From Omphiscola glabra (Eukaryota > Mollusca > Gastropoda > Lymnaeidae): a stretch of DNA of 64,000 bases. Below the pieces are notes generated by a model. That model did no database searches. It saw nothing but the letters and a program-made list of their open reading frames with translations, and was not told where the DNA came from. How positions within the stretch are numbered: the first letter of the stretch is position 1; the number at the start of each line of letters is the position of its first letter. Shown one piece after another: positions 52,041-63,802 of this stretch. The DNA lies in assembly GCA_964017045.1 (NCBI GenBank), contig OZ024802.1, forward strand, positions 13,280,435 through 13,344,434, given 5' to 3'. Position numbers and translations under genes: made by a program.

Positions 52041-55000
52041 TGGAAAAGTAAGAAATACCAAAGTTACAAAGATTGATTTAAGTGTTTTTAAAAATTATTT
52101 CGCAAATTGGGGGGAGGGGGCGGGGGGGCAGATTATTAATTTTGCCACAGTTTTTTCCCCAAGCAATCTGTTAGGGGATTTCCCTGCTTTTGGTTTTCTT
52201 TTAAACCTATTGATTTATCGTGTTGGTAACGGCAATAATATCAGACTGACGGCTGATCGAATCCCTTGAGATCAAACACTGCCCGATGGGACATACGATG
52301 GACCACAATGAACGTTTCAAATTCAACAACTTAAGAAAACAACACCCCTATTAAAGCCTTTCTGCCATCTAAGACTATAGCGTTGGGCTGGAGGACCTTT
52401 TAACCGCAAACACATCCATTTTTTTCAAACCAAGTTCATAAATATGAAGATTCTTGATGACCAACAGGTAAAAATATTTAAAACAATTTTTTTAAAATGT
52501 CTTTTCCGAACTAGCTAGTCAAGCGAACAGTGGTTTTTAAATATTTTTTAAAATTAATTAATTTATTGTTAAAAAGATAGAAATTGAGAAATATATATTA
52601 CCATATCGTAGTTTTGAAATTCCTAATTTATATTTTTTTTTGAAATTCCAAACAGTACTGACTTAAGAAAAAATGTTAAAACGTAAACGTTCTCTAGAGA
52701 AAATTAAATTAAATTATATACAACTTATAAAAAATACTGTTACTTCGTTGTAGCATACACGTAATTTTTTCCCTTGTGAAATTTACATTTTATTCGCTGA
52801 AATGTAAAAAAAAGCCATAACTTTATGAATAAATACGAGGCCCTTGTGCGCGTCAGGCCGGGGCCGTATGACCCCGCTCCTTCGCCTCAACTATGTAAGG
52901 TCATGACCTCTTAGCAGTGCCGTAGCTAGCGTAGGTGCCGCCAGAAGAGATTTTTTTCGGCCGAGCTTTTTTGCCGCCACATTCGACGAAATAAAACTCC
53001 GCCCCGTCAATATAATGAACAAAGTGCCGCCCGGGGGCAAAGTGCCCCCTCCGCACCCTTTTCCTAAGCCACCGCATCGAAGAATCTGACACAACTGGAA
53101 ATGTATTTCTGTTTTCATCCGCAATAGAGAATACGTCTGGCGTTATCTGTTGGTGCCTTGTTAGTATATCCTTCAGATCAGTGTATCACAACCTGTGCTC
53201 CTCGAAGCCAAAAAGGCTCTGGGTGAACTTCTCAGGGGCTCACCGGCCGCTCCCCCCTCCCCGTTACACTATTCCATAACACCATTCACTTTTAATAGGA
53301 TTAATTAGACACAAACAATTTGTGTAAATAAAACAATGCATGCTCAGCTTTAATAATGGTTTTTACATAATACAAAAGTAAATTTTTAAAGATGAATCTT
53401 AAAGATTAATATTAGAGTGCAGAATTATGGGTGTGAAAATGAGTGTGACGAATTACAGGTTTGAAAATTAATTGTGAATAATGCGTGGGGAAAAAATTAT
53501 GTTAACTAACTTATCTAGCTACAATGTTGATCATTTTATTTCTGCATTAAATATGTGCACAAATGTTAAAGCCAACAATTTCAGCTCGCTGTATTCCACT
53601 GAATGGTTTGCCAAAGAGGATTACCTGATTACAGCCCTGGTGTTAAATCTTACAACTATTGACTATGGCATCTCTGGCCATCCTGTATTCAGTGTCACTA
53701 GACCGAGACTCTTCACTCTACCACGTGAATTCTGAACCTTTGAAGGCTTATTTTAAGCGGTGATGCTTTTCTCAGGAGGATCGAATCAAGGCGTTTCAAA
53801 AACTTTATTGCAATGACCTAATACACTATCGTAGAGTTGCTCTGTATCGGGGGTCTTTTGTGGTTTTCTTCCATGGGGCCAATTTGCCAATCAGAATATT
53901 GTCAAGTGTCAATGACTTCTCAGAGTATATATTTTTTTTAAAATACCGTACATATAATAAATTTACAAAGGATTTGCAGTTCCACCTCACAGACCTCCTG
54001 ACACCGTCTCATGGACACCCCTAAGCTGTCCGTGGACTGCTCTGTATGGTGTCAAAGTTAACATGATGAATGTGTACTTTTTCTTGTTACTAGCTATACT
54101 AGATAACTTACAAACAGTGACAGTTCAAACTTATGGTATGGAAACAACGACACAACAGCTCCTTAAGAATCTCCAAGAAGTTGATTGAAGGGGAAAATAG
54201 GGAGGAAAAAAAAAAGATCGCTCGTTAAATAACTGCATATTTTTAAAAAAAAATGTTAAAACTAATTCTATATCGTCTGGCGGTGAATGGTGTGATTTTG
54301 ATCATGTTTAAAATTGACCACGGGGAAATGCGCGGTTGACAAAACTGATACTGTGGAATGTAAGTGTTCCTCGTCATTGACAATCAGAATGCGTGTTTTA
54401 TTCGAACAGCCAGGAAATACATTTTCGTTTACTTTAGATCAGTGCTTCCGAAACTTTTTTTTTTTTTGAAGTTTGGCGGACCGACGGACAAGTTTCTCCA
54501 CTAGAGACCGACCGAATGTGATTTTCGAGTTTCAACCGAAACCAAACCGAAAGATTAAATTTAAAAAAAAGACTTTGTCGTCTCTCGTCTTTCAGTCTTC
54601 CTCATATAATATTTAATTTCGATAAATTGTCTATTCAATTGTATCATTTACGACAAATTTTAAACTTACAAAAGCAAATGGATCTTTTTTTTTTTTTTTA
54701 AATTGACTAAATGACGTCTTCCACCAAGACCTCGACCTTTTCAAAATCTTAGACATTCTTGTCAAGTCTATTTGAAAATTGATTAATGTGTCATTTTAAA
54801 CCAGTAGTGCTAGTTGTATTATCTTTAGATTAATTTAGTTACACGGGATTATCTCAATAATGATGTTTTATTTTTAAAATGACCCCACTCTGTGAAAATA
54901 CCTGCCTTCAGAATCACCTTTGGCGTAGCTAGACTTAGTGCCATCCGAGGTGGGCCAAGATTTCACGAGGAAAAAAAAACAAGTGTAGTGTGGCAAAAAA

Positions 55001-55139
55001 ATGCTGCCCCTCCATACAAAGACAAAAAAGTCCTGCCCCGAAGCCCTCCGTATACCTATTCTAATACATCACCCAAGCTTGCGTTCTGCTCAACCAAAAC
55101 GTGTCTTTCGTTTTAAAATCCTTTATATTATATTATCTT

Positions 55140-55690
55140 CGATTTGGTTCGTAGGTGGCTGGCTGGGTGGCTTCGGGCGGCTAATTGACCCTCTTCCCGT
55201 TAAGCTATCGAGCTGAAAATTGGCACATAGACGCGTTGCCGATGAAAACACACTCTTTCATATTTTCAGCCTCATCCCCCCCCCCCCCCCCCAATCAGTT
55301 TTGCTGCTTTTCAAGGGGAAGATAAAATAAAATTCACGATAACTGCGCTAAAGGAGATACGTATTAAAACCGTTCGCAAGTGCGTAATATTTTCTTTTTT
55401 CTTCTAAAATCGTTGGTGAAATAAATCTGCAGTGTAAACGTGGGTGGGTCATTAGAATATTAATATAGCTCAGGGCGTGAAAAAAATGTGCGGTGGCGAG
55501 CTTAGAGGGGGGAGCACTAATTTGGATTCTTATAAGGTGTTACTTGTATGCTTTTGTATGTTTTGTCAAATTCCCCCCCCCCCCCCCCCAAATTGCTTGA
55601 TATTACATTTTGTAAAGGATTTATATGAAAAAAAAATGTTTTAGGTGTTGTTTATTCTCGCCTGCTGCCTTTAACTTAAATAAAATTATG
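55140..55690. repeat. Dispersed repeat, copy 2
   Basis: Diverged relative of 26170-26720 in the same orientation, containing two long C runs (from about 55277 and 55576). The element class is unknown. Confidence 0.75.
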
Positions 55691-56744
55691 TCTTAAAAGA
55701 ACTTAAACACTAAAAAAAACTGTGTGGATTTTATTGAACCTCCCTGTTTCTTGTGGCACCGTTCTCTTTATTACAACAGCATTGCTGTGCCATTCATTTT
55801 TCCTTCAATAAATTAAATAACATCAGTCTTGTCCATTGTTTACCATAGCGTCCTTAATCACTGCTCAACAAACTGTAACATAGGTGTTCTGTTGTATGGT
55901 GTATTTGGGCTATGTGGAGCATGTATGGTCGCACAAGCTTTGGACAAAATTATTTATGTCTATGACACACTAAAACGAAGGTCACTATCATTGCCACGTG
56001 CGCTGTGACGTCATGTTAAAAAAATTGTGCGTGAATTATGTCGTAATTTCATCGTAACCCATCTACATTTAAAATATACGTAAAAAATAGCTATAGCCTA
56101 TAAACTCTGGGCCGTAGAGAGCAAAAGCTTGCTCCCGAGACAAAACTTGACTTGGTATTAGTCGTCCACTTCACCTCCCCACAATTAAACAAGAAATTTG
56201 AAAATGAAAGTGTCTATTTAGACGCCCAGTGAAGATGAGTGGGTGTGTGAACGCTTCGCACGGCCTTATATAATATACTCTTCAATGTTTAGAGTGAGCT
56301 GATTAAAAAATCGATATCGCAGAGTTTCAAACAGACGAATAAAATTATTTTTATAAATCCAATTCTCGAGTATTTTTGAAGCAATGTGTGTTGGCAATGT
56401 GATTTAATGTGTTTTGTTTGCTATTTCCAGGTGATGGCCAATAAACGTCTAATATTAATATGTAAAATAAAATTCCTTTTTGGTTATTGTTTCTTGTCAT
56501 GGCGTTTTAAACATTTGAAACAAGAAAAGCAATGTTGACGAAGAGCAACGTTGAAGAAGAGCCACATTGTAGAAGACCAATGTTGAAGATGAGCTATTTT
56601 CAAAATGGAATAACTTGAGTCTGGTTCAGACATTGCTTCTTTGTTTTAACGAAGACTTTACATTTAGTGTTATAACTCTGAGCTACACAAAGTTGTGATC
56701 CAAACGATTGTTGGGAACTAGAAATCTTTGCAATTCTTAGAATA

Positions 56745-56905
56745 AAATCTATGTCTGTTATTACTCACTTTTATAGACAACGGCAATGTCTGTTATTACT
56801 CACTTTATAGACAAATAAGGGCAATGTCTGTTATTACTCACTTTGTAGACAAATAACGGCAATGTCTGTTATTACTCACTTTTATAGACAAATAACGGCA
56901 ATGTC
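56745..56905. repeat. ~37-bp tandem array, 4 copies
   Basis: ggcaatgtctgttattactc recurs four times, with small length changes in the tatagacaaataa portion. Confidence 0.9.
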
Positions 56906-57149
56906 TGCTCTCTAAAATTCACAACTTCAAGTCATGCAAAAATCCAAAAAGAACTTGTGAAAAATTTATATTTGCAACAAATAGATAAGTGAAACTTGAT
57001 AATTGAAGTAGCATTAGCATACGATTCTAATGTTTAAATCTGCAACAAGAACCAACAAAGTCTTTGTTTTTCTTTTCTTTATTTCCCAATGCATTTAAAT
57101 AATTGTATACCCTAAAAACTGAAACACAAACATAGACATTTTCTTTTTA

Positions 57150-58553
57150 AAAAATCAACACATTTATTTATTTTCCCGCCCCAACACATACATAGGCTAT
57201 TTCTAGAATTCCAGAATAAAGTGGACTGGCTTTATTTTAAACATTTTTTAATGCAATTCTTAAAATAAAATGTTGACTTGACGGTATAGATGTAACATTA
57301 AATTATTATTAATAATGAATTCCTTGAGAAAATAAACAACAAAAACCAATGTATAAGTATAAAGAATTTTTTTTTTTAAAAGTAAAAGCCAAACATTTTT
57401 TCCTTCCTTATGTTAAAATAATAATTTTTATTTTTTTCATAATCTTAAAAAATAAAATGCATAGCTTGATGACATTGTTTTAAATTTTCTTATGATCAGA
57501 ATCAACCAAACAAAAACTTTGCTCTCACAAGGCTAATATTCCTCCAGTGACTGAACTTTGCGGTCAAATCATATCAGTTTAATTACTAACAAAACAACTG
57601 GTTTCCTTAGCAAACTATAAATAACATTGAAATCACAGATTGAGGTATTTGTTGTAATTTAATGAAATACAGATAGTACAAATATTGTCAATTCAATAAA
57701 TGTAATCTGAATAAACAACAAACATATTGAAATGTGGCTGAAGTGACAATGTCAACACCATCCCCATGATAGATTCACATCAACTCCATCCCCATGATAG
57801 ATTAACATCAACTCCATCCACATGATTGATTAACATCAACTCCATCCACATGATTGATTAAAGGCAACCAAAACTCGAATGATGGATTTAACTATCCTAA
57901 TTAAGAACATTAATTTATATTTATACTAAACTCCAGTCAACTCTCAATAAAGTTGGAGATGTTTATCAAGCTTAAATATGTTCATCTTATCAATGGGAAT
58001 GAAAATAGATAAATAGGGAACAGATAAATAGATGGAATAGTAAATCTTTTTAGCCTGCCACCTAAATAAGCATGGATACCCCCAAGCCATTAGCCAGGTG
58101 ATAAAAATCAGCTAATATAAAAAATTGAATGGTCAAATGGATGAAGTCATAGTTAAATTTAGTTTTAACAATAATTCAAACCATATTAAATTCAAATCAA
58201 ATTATCAAAGTACTAAGTTATTTTTACGAGCCGATTAAGCTACACATATTGTTTTGAAAAATCTGCTAAACTCACAAATATCTGCCTTTACATATATAAT
58301 GTGCATAATTTCTTCATGACTTTTAGAACCTGAAGACTTTTTTTGGACATAAAAAAAAAATTTGAAATCTTGTTTTAAACGTAACGTGGGGAAAGGGACA
58401 ACCAATTTACAGTATGAATACAATAATTTTTCAATCTCCCAATGATTCAGAAATATGATGATCTTAATATCTTAGACACAATGTTTCAGTATTCCTTATA
58501 AAAAAGTTTTTAAAAAAAATTTAAAATATAACATTCATTTTTGACATCAAAGA
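57150..58553 (-). other. Probable 3' UTR of the IRF gene
   Basis: AT-rich sequence following the IRF stop codon. On the minus strand overlapping AATAAA signals at about 57163-57172 are followed by GT-rich sequence, a plausible poly(A) site. Includes a four-copy 30-bp array (57745-57860, word catcaactccatcc). Confidence 0.45.
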
Positions 58554-60626
58554 TTAGCTTAAAAGGTGCTGGTCAATTCTGAGCAGTGCGTCAAATTCGT
58601 TGGAGAGTGAGCATTCTAGCTCAACGGGGATTGGATAAGTGGACTGCACATTACGTTTTATTTGTGTTGCCTGCATGTGCGACAGCTTAACTGACAGGAC
58701 CGGTGCTTTTACACGCTCAGGATCCCTAACCGAGAATGACAAATAGACAAATGGTTGCGATTGTCCTCCACTATTCAGGAAATTACAATTGAAATCAAAT
58801 ATTTTAACCTCAGTTTCTCTTTCCAGTTTCTCGCTTTTCATCTCTTTAGGAATGTAATGAAATGGTACAGCTTTGCACAATCGTTTGGCATAGATATCGC
58901 CATTACGGTAGAAGATGGTGACACCTCTTTCCATATTGTTTAAAACGCCCTGGGTGACAGCAACTTGTTGTTCATTCAGATTAGGGCACAAATGGGCACT
59001 GGGCAGCTCAATAAGTCTGGCCCCAGTAGGTCCAAACTGCTCTGCAGAGGGGCAACTGGTGATGGCCTCTCTGAGCCTATTGTTGGGCACATAGCAAAAT
59101 CGGAAAGTATCTTCAGTGATGGATTCATACAGAGCAGTCTCATTGTGATACGTTACTTCCAGTACCATGAGAGGTAAGTTAAACTCTTCTGGCCCAGAAA
59201 GGAAATTCATAAAGTAATGATCTAGAGGTATATTCATATCAAGTGAGCTAGGCATATGATAGTCTTCACCAATTGAAATAGCATGTCCTGCACCATTAGA
59301 AGTAGCATGTCCTGCACCATTAGTAATAGCATGTCTTGCACCATTAGTAAGAGAAAGTCCTGCACCATTAGAAGTAGCATGTCCTGCACCATTAGTAATA
59401 GCATTTCTTGCACCATTAGTAAGAGAAAGTCCTGCACCATTAGAAGTAGCATGTCCTGCACCATTAGTAATAGCATTTCTTGCACCATTAGTAAGAGAAA
59501 GTCCTGCACCATTAGTAATGGTATGTCCTGTGCCATCACTCAGTTCAAAATGTGTACCAACATTTAAAACATATCCTGAAACATTATTTGTTTCATATCT
59601 TGCTTCATTATTCATAACAAGCCCAGAAGCATTTTTTGTAGGCACCCTACCGTCCAACAAACACTCTGAGGAGTTTTTGATACCTTTATGATGATTTTCT
59701 TTATTGAAGCAAACCATGTTGGGAATGTTATGATTGATCAAACCCTCAGATACCTTCATTTGATGAGCAGGCAGTCGACCTAAATTGTTTGCTACAAGAC
59801 CTTTGGAATGTTGAAGATTAGTAAACAGTGCACTGTTAGCTCCGAAGATCTTACTACAGTGGTTGGGGCTATTTTCTATAATGTTTCTATTTTCAGCCAC
59901 TAGTGGGCTTAGTATTGGTATGCAGCTGCTTCTAAAAGTAGCACTTAAGTTACTCCCACCAACCAAGCCATGAGGAATGTTTGGGGTCACATCAATGCCA
60001 CCAATCAAATCCTGAGGAATATTGGGAGTCATGCTGTCCAAATTGCCAGAGAAACCATCAGTATTTATGTCACTGAACTCATGGACAGGACTTCTGCTCC
60101 TGAATGGCATTTCAAAGAAAGAAGGGAAGTCAGTAGACTGGTCAAAAACATCTGAGCTGGAAGATGAGCAGCTCACGTCTTGAGGATTAAGGAGCTGATT
60201 TTGTTTATTTGATCTTCTTGCAATCACTGTTTCCCCTCGGTTACGCCCTCTTGTTTTGCGTCCACCCATTGGGTCATTATTAAACTGATACACCTTAAAG
60301 GGATTGTCCCCTTCTTGATTACGGCGTTCTGCAAGCTCCTTAACCCCTAGACTTCTTAAAGCATTGCGAAACTTTTCCTTCCAATTTTTCAGATCCTCTT
60401 GTGCAGGTTCAGTGCCTGTAAAGCCATACATATGTTTTCCTATTTCGCGAAGGACAAATGCGTCAGGGTCACCCCACCTGGTTGGTCTGTGATGCTTCCA
60501 CGGGAGCTGCCAGATTTTCTTCTCTCTGTCTATCCATTTAAGGCCACGGACCTTCTCGTTATTTAGGGCATCCTCCAAAAATTGCAAGAGGCCAGATCTA
60601 GATTCCTTATTTTGCTGTTGGCTTAC
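58554..60626 (-). CDS. Interferon regulatory factor (IRF) family transcription factor, large 3' exon
   Basis: One exon of 2073 nt (690 codons plus stop) starts after the acceptor ttccttacag at 60627. The 5' coding exon(s) were not found, so the start codon is unknown. Residues ~11-110 (exon numbering) form the IRF DNA-binding domain: GLLQFLEDALNNEKVRGLKW, IWQLPWKH, RWGDPDAFVL and LKNWKEKFRNALRSL, with Trp31, 39, 43, 51 and 82. The first family Trp (in PWL) is replaced by Phe16. A long polar linker includes an 8-residue tandem repeat (GAGHATSN-type). The C-terminal ~200 residues form the IRF association domain: PLMVLEVTYHNETALYES, TFRFCYVPNN, FGPTGARLIELPS and QPFVYLSFSV. IRFs bind GAAA-type elements and dimerise via the association domain in innate immune and developmental control. 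The subtype is unclear. Confidence 0.92.
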   Translation of the reverse strand, partial: VSQQQNKESRSGLLQFLEDALNNEKVRGLKWIDREKKIWQLPWKHHRPTRWGDPDAFVLREIGKHMYGFTGTEPAQEDLKNWKEKFRNALRSLGVKELAERRNQEGDNPFKVYQFNNDPMGGRKTRGRNRGETVIARRSNKQNQLLNPQDVSCSSSSSDVFDQSTDFPSFFEMPFRSRSPVHEFSDINTDGFSGNLDSMTPNIPQDLIGGIDVTPNIPHGLVGGSNLSATFRSSCIPILSPLVAENRNIIENSPNHCSKIFGANSALFTNLQHSKGLVANNLGRLPAHQMKVSEGLINHNIPNMVCFNKENHHKGIKNSSECLLDGRVPTKNASGLVMNNEARYETNNVSGYVLNVGTHFELSDGTGHTITNGAGLSLTNGARNAITNGAGHATSNGAGLSLTNGARNAITNGAGHATSNGAGLSLTNGARHAITNGAGHATSNGAGHAISIGEDYHMPSSLDMNIPLDHYFMNFLSGPEEFNLPLMVLEVTYHNETALYESITEDTFRFCYVPNNRLREAITSCPSAEQFGPTGARLIELPSAHLCPNLNEQQVAVTQGVLNNMERGVTIFYRNGDIYAKRLCKAVPFHYIPKEMKSEKLERETEVKIFDFNCNFLNSGGQSQPFVYLSFSVRDPERVKAPVLSVKLSHMQATQIKRNVQSTYPIPVELECSLSNEFDALLRIDQHLLS
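59270..59545 (-). repeat. Coding minisatellite in the IRF linker (8-aa unit, 24-aa higher-order unit)
   Basis: Ten to eleven 24-bp units encode GAGLSLTN, GARNAITN and GAGHATSN in repeating triplets (72-bp higher-order unit). It lies between the DNA-binding and association domains. The opposite strand is also open. Confidence 0.92.
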
Positions 60627-60788
60627 CTGTAAGGAAAAATAAAATGAACATGTCATACAGATCATCATTTTACTTAAGAATTTTTGTGAACAAAACATTT
60701 CATTGGAAACATGGATTGAGAATGTTGGATTGTAAATAAACTTTAACAAGAGAGGCGGCTATAAAAAAAAAAAAAAAAAGAACAAGTA

Positions 60789-61135
60789 AGGCTTTAGAGT
60801 GAAGTTACAAAAATGATACCACAGCTTCTGGTTCGTTAGAGTGAAGTTACAAAAATGATACCACAGCTTCTGGTTCGTTAGAGTGAAGTTACAAAAATGA
60901 TACCACAGCTTCTGGTTCGTTAGAGTGAAGTTACAAAAATGATACCACAGCTTCTGGTTCGTTAGAGTGAAGTTACAAAAATGATACCACAGCTTCTGGT
61001 TCGTTAGAGTGAAGTTACAAAAATGATACCACAGCTTCTGGTTCGTTAGAGTGAAGTTACAAAAATGATACCACAGCTTCTGGTTCTTAAGGCTTTAGAG
61101 TGAAGTTACAAAAATGATACCACAGCTTCTGGTTC
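60789..61135. repeat. 42-bp minisatellite, 8 copies
   Basis: gtgaagttacaaaaatgata recurs at 60799, 60841, 60883, 60925, 60967, 61009, 61051 and 61099. The first and last units share the flank taaggctttagag, while the inner units share ggttcgttagag, consistent with internal expansion of an original duplication. Confidence 0.96.
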
Positions 61136-62233
61136 TTCAAATCATAAGTTCTTAAAATTAAAAGATTACTTCATAATGAATAGTGTCAAAACTTTAAATT
61201 AAGAATCACTTTAGGACACCACACTGTGTCCTCTACAGGCAGTTGAAACTGTAGTGTTTGTGATTTATTTTAAACTGCCTAATAAATATTAGTTGTCCTA
61301 TCATTAAACGTTATCTGTAAATCTTATCAGTGACAGTAGACGTGACGTAGGTAATATTTAATTCTGAATGAGAATTTATTTTTTGTTTAACTTTTGAAAA
61401 TTAACACCAGGGATTAGGAGCAGGCTTTTTTTGGTACAGTTCTGCTCCAACTCTGGCTAAATTATTATTTTTTTAAATATCAAATATAAGGTTTTCAACA
61501 AATTAATATGCAGACAATAGTATTAAGTCCATTTGCCGATTTATTAGTTATCTGTCCTTCCACATGGTTCTCTTTTTTACCACATGCTTAAATTATTAAC
61601 AACATTTATATTAATGTGCAGTTAATTGGCTGCAATGACTAAAATTTAATACATTCAAAAAGTATTTTTTCATCTGGGAAAGTTGGGGAGGGATGGTTGA
61701 GGGGAGTGCTAAGTGTTTTAAGAAATGTGTTTATAATTGTCACCCATCTTAATAACTAGGTATTAGAAAAGCATGTATGCATATATATATGTCTATATAT
61801 ATACACACACAGTTAATAAGTAGAACTCAACCATGACCACCTTAATCATTGAATAATGAAATTCATATAGCAGCATCAAAGCTGGTAGAGGAGTGGGGCA
61901 ACATAGCTGGTAATTAACTTATTGTTGTTAAATATGTGGTTATTTCTAATATATATTTATTATTATCTACAATTTGACGGATGGATTTTGTGAAAGTAGT
62001 GAAGAAACCTTTATTCTCTGAATTTTTTAATTGCTACTTCGAAAAGATAATTTATTTTATTTTGTTCCAGCTCAAAACATACTGACTAAAAAAAAATCAT
62101 AAAAAATTAACCATTACATATATCTTTAAATCCTCTTTTTTGAAACTTAATCTGTCAGCTACTTTTCAATATCGGTGCCACATGGTAAATTGACAGATTT
62201 ACATTATTTTTCTATAAAAAAAAACAGTGGTTC

Positions 62234-62965
62234 TGCAGCTCCTGGCCTGCTCCACCACATCCTTCCATTCGGATCGATCCGAGGCTTTGCACCTTCATGG
62301 GTGAACCCCCAGTTGATGTAAGTCCTTCTCTACATCATCGATACATCTCAGTCTTGGTCAACCGTTGAACAATCTGCCCCTAGATTTCTGCCAGTAGATC
62401 TCTTTTGCTGCTCTACAATCTGGCATCCTCTCAATGTGTCCTGTCCTGTGCAGTCTGCCTTAATTTTGTTGTTGTGACTATGACTAGGTAATTGTACAAT
62501 TGATATATCTCTTGGTTTGTATGGATTCTCCAACAATCATTGTTTATGACCGGATCATATTTTTTCCTGAGGATTTTCCTCTCCGATTTACTGAGCAGGT
62601 TCTTTGCTTTTCTGGTAAGGGTCCAAGTCTTACTTCCGTAAGTTACAACTGGTATTATGATAGTGATGTATATTGCCTTCTTTGTTCCCTTGCAAAGTTT
62701 TTGCTCCCAAGTAGCTTTTGTAGGTTGAAATTGGAATGGTTGCCTGTTGTTATTCTTTCTTTCACCTCCGACATTATTTCATTGTGCTCATTTATAGTCG
62801 CTTCTAGATATTTGAAAGTGGCCACTCCCTCAAAGGTGTGTTTGTTTATTTTGATGTTGTCATCAGTATGAGTGTTTAGTGATATTACCATGTATTTTGT
62901 CTTCGCTTCATTTACCTTAAGACCAGATTTGACAGAGGCATCTTCAAGTTCCTTAACTGATGCTT
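62234..62965 (-). pseudogene. Non-LTR retrotransposon (LINE) reverse transcriptase, C-terminal fragment
   Basis: Minus-strand frames read SGLKVNEAKTKYMVISLN, FKYLEATINEHNEIMSEVKE and LQKLLGSKNFAREQ, the thumb/C-terminal region common in animal LINE RTs. After frame changes come NKIKADCTGQDT, CQIVEQQKRSTGRN and RCIDDVEKDLHQLGVHP, matching the typical C-terminal tail order. Frameshifts and substitutions show a dead 3' fragment. The clade is not assigned. Confidence 0.8.
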
Positions 62966-63288
62966 TAATTATAAATTATATCATTGTTTCTATAAAAAAG
63001 CAACTAAAAAAATAATGATTTTATTCTTCAAATCAAGTTTCACAATACAATACTTGACTTACTACTTTACTATAGATACCCATGTTTGATACCCATGCTA
63101 ACGGTATATTGGTATAAAGTAGATTATATATTTATAATATTAATATATATTTATATGACTGATTTAAGTTGAAATTATCAAAATCACATAAGTCATGCGT
63201 CTCCCCTAAAGTAAGTTGGTAAAGTTAAAGAAGTGTACATTACTATTACATTTAATTATATTCAAAGTTAGCAACAGTAGCATGTAGC

Positions 63289-63661
63289 CCCATGGCTGGG
63301 CAAACTTTTTGTGCAGAGGGCCACATTGACAAATGTAAAGCTATTGGGGGCCGCATGTACCTATTTATTATGTCCAATTTTTAAATGTCGATAAACATTT
63401 CTCTATATTAAAATAGGTAAATTCTAATTTTAGCATTACATGACAAAAGTCAAGAAATGTTTTAAAAAAATAGAAAATTAGAAAGAAAATTGATCAAAAA
63501 CGTTAAAACAATCATAACTACTACTACGGTAACATGAAATTTTGTAAAATTCAACAAAATAAATTAAAAACATAGTAATTTTTTTTAGAAACTAAATGCC
63601 TGCGCGAGCTGCATATTATCATTATCAGTTGCCTCGGCCCCTACTAGTTTGCTCACCCCTT
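63289..63661. mobile_element. hAT-like non-autonomous element
   Basis: The left end catggctgggcaaactttt pairs with the right end actagtttgctcacccct read in reverse complement. Flanks catgtagc and ctgtaggc are partly matching candidate 8-bp duplications. Confidence 0.55.
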
Positions 63662-63802
63662 CTGTAGGCTACAGCCTATGGCTATGGCCATATAAATAAT
63701 ATAATATTTTATATTAGCCTCACTGCCTTAACTAGGTCTAGGACATGAACATGATTAATTTAAATACTTAACACACACCCCCCTCCCACACACAAATTTT
63801 AC

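Larger units (their letters stand above)
50112..58553. other. Interval between the MFS gene and the IRF
   Basis: No supported gene. Contains a 64-bp partial triplicate (50887-51030), a ~16-bp degenerate array (51865-52040), mobile-element debris around 52915-53330 and 54910-55040 (ends of the ...GTAGCTAG type), dispersed repeat copy 2 (55140-55690), a ~37-bp array (56745-56905) and a 30-bp array (57745-57860). An 84-codon open frame at 53481-53735 has no recognised domain. The last ~1.4 kb is probably IRF 3' UTR. Confidence 0.75.

Noticed and set aside
53481..53735. 84-codon plus-strand frame in the MFS-IRF interval
   Set aside because: Possibly a mobile-element fragment, but I recognise no family and cannot support a gene.
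60627..60749. Extension of the IRF frame upstream to a Met at 60749
   Set aside because: A good 3' splice site (ttccttacag) lies at the junction, and the extension is AT-rich with no IRF similarity. The true start is probably in an unseen 5' exon.
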